64,000 nt of DNA, taken from Auriscalpium vulgare (Eukaryota; Basidiomycota; Agaricomycetes; Russulales; Auriscalpiaceae). Under the pieces are notes generated by a model. That model had not been told where the DNA came from, ran no database searches, and worked only from the letters and a program-made list of their open reading frames with translations. Location: NCBI GenBank assembly GCA_019915015.1, contig JAHBBC010000017.1, forward strand, positions 310,001 through 374,000, read 5' to 3'. Both the position numbers and the translations under genes were made by a program. Below, piece by piece: positions 39,082 through 50,725 of the stretch (the stretch's first letter is position 1; each line of letters begins with the position of its first letter).

Positions 39082-39840
39082 CGTGAATGGTGAAGAATTG
39101 TAGACGGGAAGGATAGAGGAGATGCCGAGCTCGTCAAGAACCGGTGACGATTGCTGAAGCAATCTTCGTCAGTTTTATAGCGAAAAAGCACAATGAGTCC
39201 TGTTGATCATTCCTATCACCCCCGAGTGCGCCCAGAGATGATATCAATGTGGATAGCCCGTAGATCAATCGAGTCTCTTTCATCTTGTAGCGCGCAGGCA
39301 AGCAGAAAGATTGCAATGGAACGACGGAGAGAACAATGGCGACGACGTTCTGCTTCACGGTGCGAGAATGCCGGGGAATTGTTGCCATATATTGGCAGCT
39401 TCAAAGGATCGCCAGAGCTGGCAGCTCGAAGGGATCCAAGTGCGCCCCATCCTCATAAGGCTCATTGACGCCGAACGACGTCGCTGCAGCATGACGGCCA
39501 GCATGCGATCAGCTCGATGCAACCATCGTGGCTAGTTTGAGGGCCTAGCGGATGTGGAAAAGTCGGAGAGGTGCCAGAGCGACACGCCATTTGGGTTCGT
39601 CTTGACTTTGGGGAGCTATCAAGTCGATGCATTGAGAGGTGAAGCCGGTGAAGACTGGTGAAGAGAGCGACGACGAGTCGGATGGGCCAAAATGCGATGT
39701 CCGGCCGTTGCCGGGACTCTCACGTGCGGAGCATGAAGCTTCAGAGAAAACAACTTGAGCGCGACGTCCAAGTTCTAGCTCGGTTTCCTCACCTTGGTCG
39801 TACCATTTGTATAACTCCCTGACCTTCAGCCACGCGCACC
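39082..39840. other. Divergent promoter region between LPMO and tRNase Z genes
   Basis: No gene supported. Minus-strand TATA-like ATAAAAC lies near 39177, about 95 bp upstream of the LPMO start. Confidence 0.5.
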
Positions 39841-41307
39841 ATGTCTTGGAGCAACCTAAGACTCGCGAAGTTCCCCAAACTTTCAGCAGGACTCGGCCGA
39901 CCGCGGGTCTTTCGTCTCACTTTCCTTGGAACCTCCGGTGGCGGTGGTCCCACACCTACCCGTGGCTGTACAGCGACCAGCCTCGCAACCTATCCGGATC
40001 AGACGTGGTGTAAGTGCGATATTGTCCCACATCTGTCTGTCTCAAGCTTCAAGTTTGCTCGATCTTGCCACCAGTAATCGACTGTTCGGCTGGGACTCTC
40101 CGCCAGATTCGTCGCGTCCAGCCGTCGATTCGCTTGAAGAACATCAAGCGTATCTTCATCACACATCTCCACTGTGCGAAATTCCCCGCCTACTCTTAGT
40201 GTTCCTTTGCTCACGCATGCAGGCAGACGACCATGTTATGGGCATCATCGATCTGCTCAAGGCTCGCCTGCGCTCTGATGAAAACCCTGAACATCAATCA
40301 GATCAGGCAACTATCCACTTGTACGGTCCCCCAGGGCTGCGGCAGTTTGTGCGCATGAACCTCAACATGACCTTCAGCGAGCTACATGGGCGATACACGG
40401 TGCACGAGTTGCGACACGCCGACGATCCTGCGTCCACTGCTCCGCTCCACGAACTGCGCCCTGACGAGGTCCTCGGAAGGAACATCGTTTCCGGTCCCGA
40501 CAAGCGGTGGCGCCTTTTCGAGTCTGAGCGCGACGAAGTATTCGTCGATGCCGCACCGCTTGTCCAAAGAGGTCTGTAGCCCCGACCATCGAGTTGAGCA
40601 CCAACCCGCTGACAAGGTCGTCCGGACTTGGTCGGTAGTGCCCTGCATCGGGTATGTCTTCTCGGTTCGTCGTCGAGGCCCGACCTCCAAGTTGCCCCTT
40701 CCGGCTGGCAATCTTGAGACCAGCGACTCCGGCGTCGGCTCAGAGCAGCCGATACCTGAATGGCGCGAGGCGCCAATGAAAATCGCCATCTTGGGAGACA
40801 CGAGCGACGCATCTGCGATTGCACCCCTCGCCATGGATGCCGACGCGATCGTGCACGAGGCAACCAACATGGTGTCTGATAGTGAACGGGGATGGCAAAG
40901 CGAAGAAGCAGCGAGGGACAACGCCGTCAGTCGCGGCCACTCGACCGCACGCATGGCCGGCGATTTCGCGCGTAGCGTCAATGCACGGATGCTTTTCTTG
41001 AACCATCTCAACTCACAGTGGGTTCACTTCTTGTCGGGCTATAGACGTCTCTTAGCGGATATGTGACAGCGTGGCAGACGTGTCTTCCATCCGCCTACCG
41101 ACCTTCTTCGACCATCGTCGTAGTGTCGACTCGGCTCTTGGGTTGCTCCGGCATAGACATGAGGGAACCCAACTGATTGAATCTGTCAAGGAACAAGCAG
41201 GCAGAGGGTATCCCGGTGAAGTCATCGTCGCCCGTGACTTCCTGACGTATGTGTTTTCTCTGAATGAAGATCGCGTTCTCGTACGGTGCAAGAATTCAAA
41301 TTCATAG
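39841..41307 (+). CDS. Short-form tRNase Z (tRNA 3'-processing endonuclease)
   Basis: Zinc metallo-beta-lactamase-fold RNase that removes tRNA 3' trailers. 409 residues in five exons; introns 40010-40074, 40174-40226, 40572-40638 and 41018-41069. Spliced motifs: N-terminal FRLTFLGTSGGG and PTPTRGCTA; LIDCSAGTLRQI; zinc motif THLHYDHVMG (the second intron falls inside it, between HLH and YDH); VQRVPCIGYVF; IAILGDTSDA (motif III Asp); IVHEATNM; HSTARMAGDFA; and LNHLNSH. C-terminus IESVKEQAGRGYPGEVIVARDF. Length fits the short ELAC1-like class. The donor of intron 3 is GTCTGT, weaker than usual, but it alone restores the conserved VPCIGYV. Confidence 0.5.
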
Positions 41308-41445
41308 CTCACAAACTTTGTACATCATGCCGTTTACTGTCTCTCACACACGGTGTACGATCGAATTTTTACGCCACGCAGAACGGCAACATTGTTACAT
41401 ACACGTCTACACTTCGTCGACAAACAATTTCTACCCTTTTGGCGA

Positions 41446-42793
41446 TCACACCGAAACTCCGAGCTCTTTCTCCTTTTCCAGGAAGCTGTCAATGGCTTCA
41501 TCGAGCGTCTCCTTCCACCCGATGTACTCGGTCAACCCGATGATCCTCTCCGCGCTCGACGTGTCGAAGTCTGAATAGGGTGGATCCGCGGGCTCGTCGC
41601 CCGAGATGACGGGCAGCCGGTCCTTCAGCTCCGGGCGCGTCTCAAGGAGGTACTCGGTCGCAGCCTTGTACGGAATGTCGCCGGCGTAGAGGATGATGCG
41701 CTTCGGCGAGTCGGAGGGCGGGGCCTTGAGGGCGAGGACGTGCGCGCGCGCAACGTCACGGACGTTGACGAACTGCGGGGGAATCCAGGGGGGAAGCGGG
41801 CGGCCCTTCTCGCCCTTGATGAGGATGTAGAGCTGCTCGTTCGTGCCGGAGGCGGGGGAGGTGATGTTTTGTCCGCGGCCGGGCTTGCCGTACAGGTATG
41901 GAGGCAGGACTGACATCGAGATCAGCGCGCTGCATACGCTTGTGGGTCGCTGTGCTCACCGGTGGCAACGTCGAGGTCTGGGTGCTCGCCGACGAATTTC
42001 CACAGCGCCTTCTCGGCAAGGGCCTTCGACGCGGCGTACACCGGGAAGCCGGCATTCTCGGGCTTCAAGGCATCCTCGTATGTCGTTGTCCCGAAATCTG
42101 AGGCGGCGTATGAACATCAGCTCGTGTAGATAGGATGGAACAATAAAGAAAAACTGACCTTTGTCTCCAAGCGTCACCTTCTGGAAGAGCTTCGGTGGGT
42201 CACACAGCGCAACAACGCTGCTGGTGACGACGATTTTCTTGACCCCGCCGACGTAAGCCGCTTCCAGAACGCGTGTCGTACCGTTGATTGCGCTCTACAT
42301 AACAAACATCTGCCATGAGGCATAAGATAGCAACATCTTGAAGGCAGACTCACGTTGAGAGTGATTTCCGCATTGCTCTCGCCAATCGGCGACGCAACAT
42401 GGATGAGAGCATCGGCACCTACACATGCGATGATGAGGAGGCGCACATACGTTTGGCCAAAAAGCGAGCCTTACCCTTGAAGACATGACTCAAATCGGAA
42501 TGCGTCAAGTCATCAGCGACCACGATCTCGAATTTGTCGCCAAAAGAGGCGTATTTTTCCGCGACCTTGGGGGCCGTACGACCACGCGCAACTCTACGTG
42601 ATTCCCGTTAGTATATGAGTCGAGGCAGAGAGACTAGGATTGATCCTCACCCGCGAACTTTGTAGCCAGCGTCAAGGAGCTGATCTACGACGTTCGACCC
42701 GAGGAAGCCTGAAGCTCCAGTGACCTGGCATGGTGAAAGGTCAATATAGAGGACAGGACAGAATAATAGATCACGCACAACGACGAGAGACAT
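41446..42793 (-). CDS. NAD(P)H-dependent extended SDR reductase, paralogue 2
   Basis: Same family and exon plan as the gene at 30417, including the five-residue first exon MSLVV. Rossmann VTGASGFLGSN, ALIHVASPIGES, IVVTSSVVALCDPP, catalytic YAASK and PPYLYGKPGRGQ; C-terminal FVNVRDVARAHVLAL and end EKELGVSV. About 340 residues. Shares KGEKGRPLP with paralogue 1 and so belongs to the same subgroup, though inverted relative to it and separated by the regulator, LPMO and tRNase Z genes. Intact as far as can be seen. Confidence 0.5.
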
Positions 42794-44641
42794 GATTGTA
42801 GGAGAGTGTGCGATGCGGGAGCTGATTGTCGAATCTAGCCTAACGGCCATGGCACTTTATACCGTCGTGCAGGCAGAACCATACGGGGCAGAGTACGGAT
42901 GCGAAGTGCAATTTGTGATGTGCGTCGGCGTTGGGCATCGATGGGCGAGCTTAGGTCGGCCAGCCCGATGCCCGAGCTCGAGGAATGTCAACGCCAAACG
43001 GCTGAGCGACACATGGGTATATTATCAGCGGGATGCCCCGAGAAGGCTAGATAGGCCATATCGCAGACATTAGTATGCCGAAAACAGCAGTGGACGAGGC
43101 ACGAAATCTCACAGGAAGTGGGAAGCCCATGTGGAGTTGAGTCGCACAGCAGCTCTATGGGTGGCGGTGTGGCCTCCGACTATCCTATCCTGTGATTCAA
43201 ACCCAAAGAAGAGCATACAGAGCTGCTCATGGGCCTGGTGACGTTTAGTCGCGGAGTCGTCAGTGGGCAGGTCACCAGGTGGCAAGAGCCTGCAGTGGCC
43301 CGGCAGACTTTACGAAGACAGACCGAGCACAATTCATTTCCGAGACCCTCCATGTATATAGCAGCGGCGCATACCCCCTTTTTGCGAAGTCTAGGGGGCG
43401 ATGTCGAACAAGACGAAAGAGTCAGCAGCAGGTCAGCAGCCTCGTGCGGCCGGGGAGAGCCGCGCGGCGGGCCAAACACATGCAAGCTGCAGGCCGCACT
43501 CAGAAATTTATTCTCACGTTCAGTTCTACCGACGTTCTGCCGGCGAACCGTTCAGTTTCTGGACGCCGAGCAGTGCAGCCGCATCGTACTTAGCACCATC
43601 CCTTTTGCCCGACGGTATCAAGCGGCACTCTCGACGGTGGTACACGACTTTGTTCTTTGGGAGTCATTACGAAAGAGAGTCAGGCTAAGGTTAGGCGGGA
43701 TTCATTCCACTTGGTAGCGGTAAGTCTGTCCTGCGTCCTTCGTGACCATTGAATGTAATCTTTCCACAGCCTACTCCAAGCCAATCAATTTGTCGTCCAT
43801 TTTTCTCGACGCGCAAAGCTCCGGAATTTATCAACGTGCACTCTGGCAAGCTCTGCGATAGTGCGCTCGTGACTTGACTCATCGATCGCATTGCACTCTC
43901 CGAACACCTCACGCACGCACGCCCAGCTCCTGAGGTCTTCGAGGGTCAGTTATTCGGCTTCGAAACGATCTCTGGTCACTCAATGTCTTGGAATGGGATG
44001 CTAATCTACCTGCACGCCTTTCAAGGATCTAAACCACTCCGAAGAGACCGCCTCAGCGTACAGCGCGAGGCGTTTATGGCAAGCGTTTATCTCAAGCAGG
44101 CTCCGCCTGTAGGTCCCCGTAATGTGCTCAGCGAGCAACTCAGAGCTAACGTCATGGCAGGAAATCGTGAAGGCCACTGTGACTGTTTCACGCCGCCAAT
44201 GACTTAGAACAATTTATATCGGAGCTTAACGACGCTTGCCTGTGAATAGACGCGATTACCATGAGAGGAGCCCTAACCTGACTTGCCGCCCTTCTACCTA
44301 GATTCTCTCTTCGGCGATGGCCCGCGTACGAGCGCACACAAACGGTACAGGACCTAGCTGTCTCGATCGGCCATCACCGTGAACGCTGTATCTGTGTCGA
44401 CCAAATCTTCTGCCAGCTCATCTTGCCCCCTTTTCGACTCGTGCTCTCTAACTCCTCTTGAATTGAGAGCCTGAAGCGTGCAGCTCCTCGTTGTCCAAAG
44501 CGCCTTCTGGCTGATTTGTATTCTTGCTATTCATCGTGCTCTTTCACACAACGATCTCGGACTCTCTGGATTCATGCTATCTCTCTCGTGTATCGCGTTG
44601 TCTGCTACGTTAATTTGATCCTTCTCTCATCGGCCGTTGGG
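42794..44641. other. Intergenic region with one doubtful transcription unit
   Basis: See the separate entry for 43401-43860. The rest has no supported gene. The right end may hold the 3' flank of SDR paralogue 3. Confidence 0.5.
43401..43860 (+). other. Possible small spliced gene of unknown type
   Basis: A TATA-like TGTATATAG at 43351 lies 45 bp before an ATG at 43401 that opens a 95-codon frame (MSNKTKESAAGQQ..., HVQFYRRSAGEPFSFW). Downstream, 43720-43769 is a textbook 50-bp intron (GTAAGT to TTCCACAG). However, the frame entering that intron is not the 95-codon one, so the model does not close without a further intron or a frameshift. I recognise no domain. Confidence 0.5.
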
Positions 44642-46005
44642 TTACGTCGCCTCCTTCAGTTCCGCCTCCCTCTTCAGTATGTCGTCCACTGTATCCTCGA
44701 CAGTCTTTTCCCACCCAATATACTCCGTCAAACCAATCTCAGCCGCGCTGCTAACGTCGAATTTGGCGAAAGCGAATTCATCCGGCTCGTCCGGGATAAC
44801 AGGTAGGCGGTCCTTTAGCTCTGGCCGTGCTTTGGCGAGGTGGGAAACGGCCTGTCTCCACGTGAAGGCGCCGGCGACCGCGATGATGCGGCGTGGCCCT
44901 GTAGGCGACGGCGGCGCCTCAAGGGCAAGAACATGCGCACGTGCCGCGTCGGCGACGTGACAGAATTGCGGTGGATTGAAACCTTGCTTCGGCAGGAGGC
45001 GCCCTTTCGGCCCATTGATGAGCGCGTTGATACGGTGGTTGGTTCCGACCTGGAAACTCTTTATGACCTGACCATGCCCATACGGCCCGTAGGTCCACGG
45101 TGGGTGGACTGCGATGGTCGTCAGCTTCTCCAATTACTATGCTGCTTCGTAACTGACTGATAGAAACTTGCACCTCCGGGTGGGTTTTTCCAAATTCTAT
45201 CATCGCGCTGTCTGCGAGGTACTTCGACATCGAATAGATGGCAGGGGCTGGAGTACCCGGCTTGAGCGCATCCTCCAAAGTCCAGTTCGGGTTCTCTGGG
45301 CATGGTCAAACATTAGACGCACGCATCACGAGCTTGGAAGCAGAATCACCCACCGTCGATTCCAATGGTCCGATCTTTGAACATATTCGGTATCATGACC
45401 AGGCCGCCAATGCCGCTAGTCACAACAATCTTCTTGGCACCGGCAGCGAGGGCTGCATGCGACAGGCGCTGCACGCCCTTCACCGCAATCTGTAGATTGG
45501 CTGCTTCAAGCCATGCCACACTGATCACGCGCAGCAAGGGGGACAAACCTCTGACATCTTCGCCCGTGAGCCTTCGGGAGGGAAAACCCAAGCAACATGA
45601 ATCAGGGCGTAGATACCTGCGAGCAGTCCGTAGTGAGGGCCGGCGCGAGCTTCATGGAAGACCGCATACCGTCGACGGCTGCTGTCAGGTCGTCTTCGTC
45701 GAAGTTGTTGAGAACGGTGACCTGGAATCTTTCCCCGAAGGAGCTATATCCTTCTTTCAAGCGCTCCGCAGCAGATGGACGTGCTGTCCTGGTAATCGGC
45801 GTAGACGGGTTGTAGGTAGCTGGGGTAATAAATTGACTGCAGTGCTCACCCGCGCACTCGGTAGTTGGAAGCAAGCAGTTGATCGACGATATTCGAGCCC
45901 AGGAAGCCTGATGCACCGGTTACCTGAGGATTATGACTCATGAGGACCGGAAAACGACTATAAGCTGGTGGAGGGTCATACGAGAACGAGGGGAGAATCT
46001 GTCAT
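44642..46005 (-). CDS. NAD(P)H-dependent extended SDR reductase, paralogue 3
   Basis: First exon MTDSPLVL, then VTGASGFLGSN. Other motifs: RLKEGYSSFGERFQVTV, YALIHVAWVFPPEG, IVVTSGIGGLVMIP, catalytic YSMSK, PPWTYGPYGHGQ, VADAARAHVLAL and EYIGWEKTVEDTVDDI; ends ELKEAT. About six introns. Belongs with paralogues 4 and 5 (shared NGPKGRLLPKQG). Odd point: the T-S-S motif that supplies the catalytic Ser in this family is T-S-G here, so activity may be changed. The neighbouring element X lies 330 bp upstream. Confidence 0.5.
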
Positions 46006-46333
46006 TGATGAGTGGTAACTCGGGGTGTACGAACGATAATATCTCAGGTTGAGTCTTCTTCGCTCGTTATATGTTCAGCGTTTGTGGGTACCTGTGACTC
46101 CGACGGGACTGACCTTGGCACAGAAGATAGTCGTTCTTATAAGGATCGTGCCTTCAGACTTCGTCAGCGATTTCGGAGAATGTACTTGATTGTTGCATCG
46201 TCCCGTGGAAGCCTCAATTATAGCTTGATAGCCGTCGTGACGCTTGTCTTCAAGAATCTGATGCACGAAAGTGAGTGATTTAGCGGCCGGACAGTCCCGG
46301 TCTATATATTCCAATCTCCCACGAGGTACTTAC

Positions 46334-46353
46334 CATCAGCAAAAGGGCCGTGG
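46334..46353 (+). repeat. Left terminal inverted repeat of element X
   Basis: CATCAGCAAAAGGGCCGTGG; first 12 bases identical to the inverted right end and first 11 to both ends of Y. Confidence 0.5.
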
Positions 46354-46849
46354 TCTCAGATTGACTTACGTGATCTCAGGTGGACCTTGGACGGGTCTCC
46401 AGCCTGGGCAGGCCCTGGCACGGTCGCCGGTCTGGGGTCGACCTCGGATAGCCTCATGTCGAATGGTTGAGTTCCCGAGTCTCGGGACCTTGCCATGGCT
46501 GCGAGACTGGGATAGCCACACATGGCTATCCGAGGCCATACGAGCCGACGCGAGACTAGGGACCTAGCCAAGGCTGCAAGACTCGGTTCACCAGACATTG
46601 TGATACAAGCGGAGGGCAGTCTGTTAGTTCATCTTACGGTCAAAGCAGTTCATGGGCAAAATGAATATTATATTGACATTACAGTAAATTATACAGTACA
46701 CTAGAGACACACCGACGGCCTGCACGACGTCGGGCAAACCGTTCACCTTTCATCGCGGGGCAGCACCGCCCTCGGAGCCCCTCACGCACAAGCAGCACAC
46801 AGAAAGAGATGTCGAGGAGAGTGAGACATAGGATATGACGAGTATGTGC

Positions 46850-47390
46850 ACGCCCGATGCACTAGAACGGATGTTAGGCAACCTAGGAGAAAAAGTCACG
46901 GCGGCTGAGCGTACCTTGTATGCTCGTGGAGGTCGTCATAGTAATCATGATAGTCCTGCGGACGTGTGGTGAGATGCGGAAAGCCGGGAGGTAGACGTCA
47001 CGTACCTAGGAAGCTAGCCCGGGGCTAGCAACAACAACTAGCCATTGTACTAGTTGCAGCAGGCGTGAGCTATGCTGAAGAATGGCAGCGCGTGTGATAA
47101 ATATATGCGTACCTGTTGACCGACGCAGTGAACGGGAGGCTCAACCTGGGATTCTTGTCAGTCGACATGCGAGGATGCGAGAGGAAGGGAGCTCACCTGC
47201 ACAATTCAGCGCTCAAAGGGAGGCCGGGCCGCCAGCCAGGGAAGAAAGCAGCGGAGCGACGGGCAGATGGGCCTTGGCAGGATGAGGGAGGGAGGGAAAG
47301 GGCAACGAGACAGCGAACGCGCTCCACCGCTCTATATATATGAGCAAGGAGCGGAGTTTAAAAGCGCGACGCGACGCGGAGTCGAGTCAT
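46850..47390 (-). other. Module shared with element Y: TATA promoter and leftward micro-exons (X copy)
   Basis: Matches 56690-57183 in the same orientation. On the minus strand, CATATATATAG (about 47332-47344) is followed by a CT-rich leader and then a chain of introns of about 50-60 bp with good ends: GTGAGC to CCCAG, GTACGC to ACTAG, GTACGTG to CGCAG, and GTACGC to TCTAG (branch CCTAAC). Exons between them are only about 33-44 bp. One exon reads DYHDYYDDLHEHTR. The intron ends are conserved in Y while the exons vary. No ATG is present before the first intron in X, so it may be non-coding. The plus strand also has GTTTAAAA here, so transcription could go both ways. Confidence 0.5.
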
Positions 47391-47429
47391 GTCACGCCCC
47401 CGCATACAGCCTGCACATCCCGCTCTTTC

Positions 47430-47600
47430 TGCAGAATTCGCCCACGGCCAGGCTGCAGGCTCGCAGGAGGCCGCGCAGAGCAAACCACGAGGGCGGGCAA
47501 GAGTATCCACACGCGAGTTGGCACAGCGTGACCTCGCGCTTGAGCTGTCGAGACTGGGCACGACAAGGTGGGTCTGCAGCGTGCGATGCACATCCTCGGC
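47430..47600 (+). repeat. Internal duplication in element X, unit 1
   Basis: Resembles 49320-49490. Both read CCCACGGCCAG / TCCACGGCCAG, then on the plus strand a peptide ending L.LELSRLGTTR or LTLELPRLGTTR followed by a GTGGGT / GTGCGT donor-like site and CTGCAG. Function unknown. Confidence 0.5.
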
Positions 47601-49319
47601 GGTCTGCTGAATCCGTGTCAGGTCACCGTGCTCACTAATCCGCGGTGCCCATTGTGTTGTCCGCGTCCCAGCTCTCCGCTGTTGCCCCACCGCTCGTGGT
47701 GCGTCGACTACGGGGAGACGGGCTGTGCAGCGCCTGTTTCCCGCCGGCATGCACACATATTTTATTAGCTCGTCCCTCAACCTGCACGCGTCCAGCACAC
47801 CGCCCACACGCCCGCTGACGACGGCCCTGTGCCTCGCCGCCACGCTCTCCTTCCCGCGTACAACATTCCCGCGCAGAAATGCCCTGAGGAGAACTACTGG
47901 GACACACAGCTGCCGGACAATGGTAAGCTCGAAGGGATGGAGATCAGGTGCGTCTTTTTTTGCAGTAGTGAAGGAAGCTGCTGATATGTGCGTGATAGGA
48001 GTGCAAACGAGGGCGAACACACGTGTGGTTCGGACAATGCACCGCCGCACACGCCGTGGACGTGGGTCCCGCACGAGCTCGTTGCTGACCCAGAGACAAA
48101 CGCGAACACGGATGCGAATGTGAATGCGCGCCCCCAACAGCAGCAGCCGCCATACCATTCGATATGCTGCCCCCGATCCCGGGTCAGCCGTATCACCGGC
48201 CTGCGTCAACGTCATACTTCAGTGTGCCCGGGCAGAACCAGCGGCAAGGGCAGCACGCTTTCCCCGCCCGCTCATTGCTCGCAACAGCCGCAGGTTCAGG
48301 CTTCGCGGCGACCACAGCTTCAAGCGCATGGAACCTACCCGCAGGCATTGGTCTCCTCACAGGCGCAGCAGCAGAGCTCGAACTCACCTCAGCGCGCGCG
48401 CACGCTCCCGCGCCGGTCGCACGCCAGCCCGAGTCTTTCACCAAGGTCAAAGAGCTGCACACGACCTTCTCGCCCACGATCAATCGCCCACCGCTGCACT
48501 ACCGTCACCGCTCCTCCACCGCCTCCGCGTCCTCGCCTGATCCGCGTCGCGATCGGCATCTACTCACCCCCACTCACCACATCAGCAAACATGCGTTCAG
48601 CCGACTGTCGGCAGTCACGTCCCGTGCCCTCGCAGCTGACGAGCAACTACGTGTCGCACGCCGCGCACTCTGCAACTGTACGTCGCGCGAGGGTGCGGGC
48701 GGCCCGTGGAACCGCCTTGCGCATCTCAGTCACTTCGCCGAGGAGCCCAACGACATGGGCATTGTGAGCCCGCTCGTAGTGCGCTGCCCGCGGTCGTCCC
48801 GGAGGTGCCCTCGTCCGAGTCACCGCCGTCCTCGACGGTAACAGATGGCAGTTGCGACATGACCACAGGCGCAGGCCCCACACCCTCACACGCACACCCC
48901 TCACACGCATGCAGCGCACATCTGCAAGTCGCGCATCTGCAGAGCGCACGTCCGCAGTACGCATACATCCGCTCACCGGTGACGCCACGACGGGACCTCT
49001 GCTCGTGCTTGCATGTCCGCACTTGAGACACGGAGCCGGACTCGTCGAGCTCAGAGTCGGAGTCGGAGGTGGTCGCGTCGCTCCAACGACAATCCCAACC
49101 AATTGCCGCACCCACCTCACTCTTCCTCGTATCATCACTCTCAATTGCCGCACGCCCCGTGTTCCTGCTACTGAAGCCCCTCCGGCTCCGTGAGACACCA
49201 ACACCGGCACGTCGCTGCGCGGCGACTCCGCATCGCCCGCGTCGCTCTCATATTCCAACCCCACCAGCCCCGGTCGGAGCGGCTCGTCAAGCTCTGCCCA
49301 GGCATGCCCGATACTCCAC

Positions 49320-49490
49320 TTTCCGCAAGAACTCGTCCACGGCCAGCGCAATTTCCCAGGAGGTCACACAGAGGAAAAACCGCGCCAGCGGGTAGGCCGA
49401 GGGCGGAGTCCACGCGCTTGTCGGCGCAGCGTGGCCTCACGCTCGAGCTGCCGAGATTGGGCACGACGAGGTGCGTCTGCAGTGCACGTC
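49320..49490 (+). repeat. Internal duplication in element X, unit 2
   Basis: Second unit of the internal repeat described at 47430-47600; conserved reading STRLSAQRGLTLELPRLG next to a donor-like GTGCGT. Confidence 0.5.
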
Positions 49491-50346
49491 CTCAGCGCTC
49501 TACTGACATTCATGCTAGTTCACCGCATTGTCATGCATGACGCGCTAGAGGCGACGGTGGCTGCGGCTCACGATGGTCCACTCGCGCAGCGCGGACGGGC
49601 GCGGGGCAATGACGTTTCGCGCATAGAGCGCATTGCCGCCAGCCCGTTGGGGTACCGAGGTGGACGGCGGCAAGCAGGAAGGGAAGGCTGACGTGGCGAG
49701 CACGGCAATCAGGCACCTGGGCGAAATTGCGGCAGTTCAACAAGGGGTGGTCAACTCGCGCGTTGGCTCGAGGAGCACGGGGGCGGTGTCGCACAGGCCG
49801 TCGCCGGGACCGGAGGACGGGCTGCGAGGACCGTGCGCCCATTGATCGCAAGGTCGGGCAGCGCGTCACGGCTGCTCTGCCACGATTACGTGACGGGCGG
49901 CGGCGGAGCTCGCGCGCCCCAGCCTGCCGTGGTTCTCGCAGTCTGCGGACCCCGAGACGAGCGTCGACACGGACGACATGCGCATTCTGCGTGGCTTGTT
50001 GCACTCGAGGCTCGGCGAGCGCGGGAGCCCACGACGCCGAAGCTCGCGTCGCCGTTCGTGCAGATAATGGTAATCCGGGGCCGGAGGATGACGAAAACGA
50101 GCGCGACGACGAGAACAAAGGCTTTGCCGAGTCCCGACGGCGCTGGGCTCGCGCAGCTTTATTTTCTCGTATTTTTAGTGTATTTATCGCAGCCCTGTAC
50201 TGTACTGCACACTATCTACGTGCTATGGCTCCTGTGCCGGTCATACGAACCTGGGTCCGATCCCAGACCGGGGTGTCCCATGCGAGACCCACGCGAGGCC
50301 ATCCGAGGCGCGTCCCGATCGGGAAGGCATAGGCGCCTTCGCGCGA

Positions 50347-50366
50347 CTTCGGCACTTTTGCTGATG
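50347..50366 (-). repeat. Right terminal inverted repeat of element X
   Basis: Minus-strand CATCAGCAAAAGTGCCGAAG; flanked outside by AC, as at the left end. Confidence 0.5.
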
Positions 50367-50725
50367 ACGCTGCATGCCTGCCATTTATCTTCGCTGCTTC
50401 GCGTTTTCAGGGTTTAAACACTCCTACCTTGTCCCCATGCGGGACTGAGGCTGGCCAATTCAGCGAGCCGCTGTTCTCAGGTCGGTGCTCAGTGGCCTTC
50501 AGTGGCTGGAGAGGCGCAAGCAACAAGAGGCTGGGGCTGAAGACGACAAGCTGAGGCTGGGCCAGGGGTGCAAGGCCGTCTTCTCCTGTATGAAGTCTGC
50601 TACACCCTGCTGCCATGCGCTTTGGAGCATGACTCGGGAAACGTTTCATTCGGTCGTTTGATATTTGTTGTCTTCTACATATGTGCCATCTCGAGTCGCG
50701 ACTCGCCATTGGATGATTCAGTGGA
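50367..50725. other. 3' flank of SDR paralogue 4
   Basis: No supported gene between the right end of element X and the stop of the SDR gene. Confidence 0.5.

Larger units (their letters stand above)
46334..50366. mobile_element. Element X: TIR-bounded, probably non-autonomous DNA element
   Basis: Left end CATCAGCAAAAGGGCCGTGG (46334) and the inverted right end CATCAGCAAAAGTGCCGAAG (to 50366) match at 17 of 20 bases. The dinucleotide AC lies directly outside both ends, a possible 2-bp target duplication. Imperfect inverted subterminal sequences continue inside (for example CCTCGGATAGCCTC at 46442 against inverted 50295-50308). An internal module at about 46850-47390 is shared with element Y. 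The remaining interior is GC-rich with many short frames on both strands and no transposase motif recognised. It sits between two SDR paralogues of the same array. The boundary call rests on the paired termini in both X and Y. Confidence 0.5.

Noticed and set aside
46430..46600. tRNA-derived SINE-like sequence (GTTGAGTTCCCGAGTCTCGGG resembles a B box)
   Set aside because: No matching A box at the right distance and no cloverleaf; better explained as inverted subterminal DNA of element X.
47358..48215. 285-codon minus-strand open frame in element X
   Set aside because: High GC makes stops rare; composition is Arg/Ala-rich, with no domain and no agreement with element Y.
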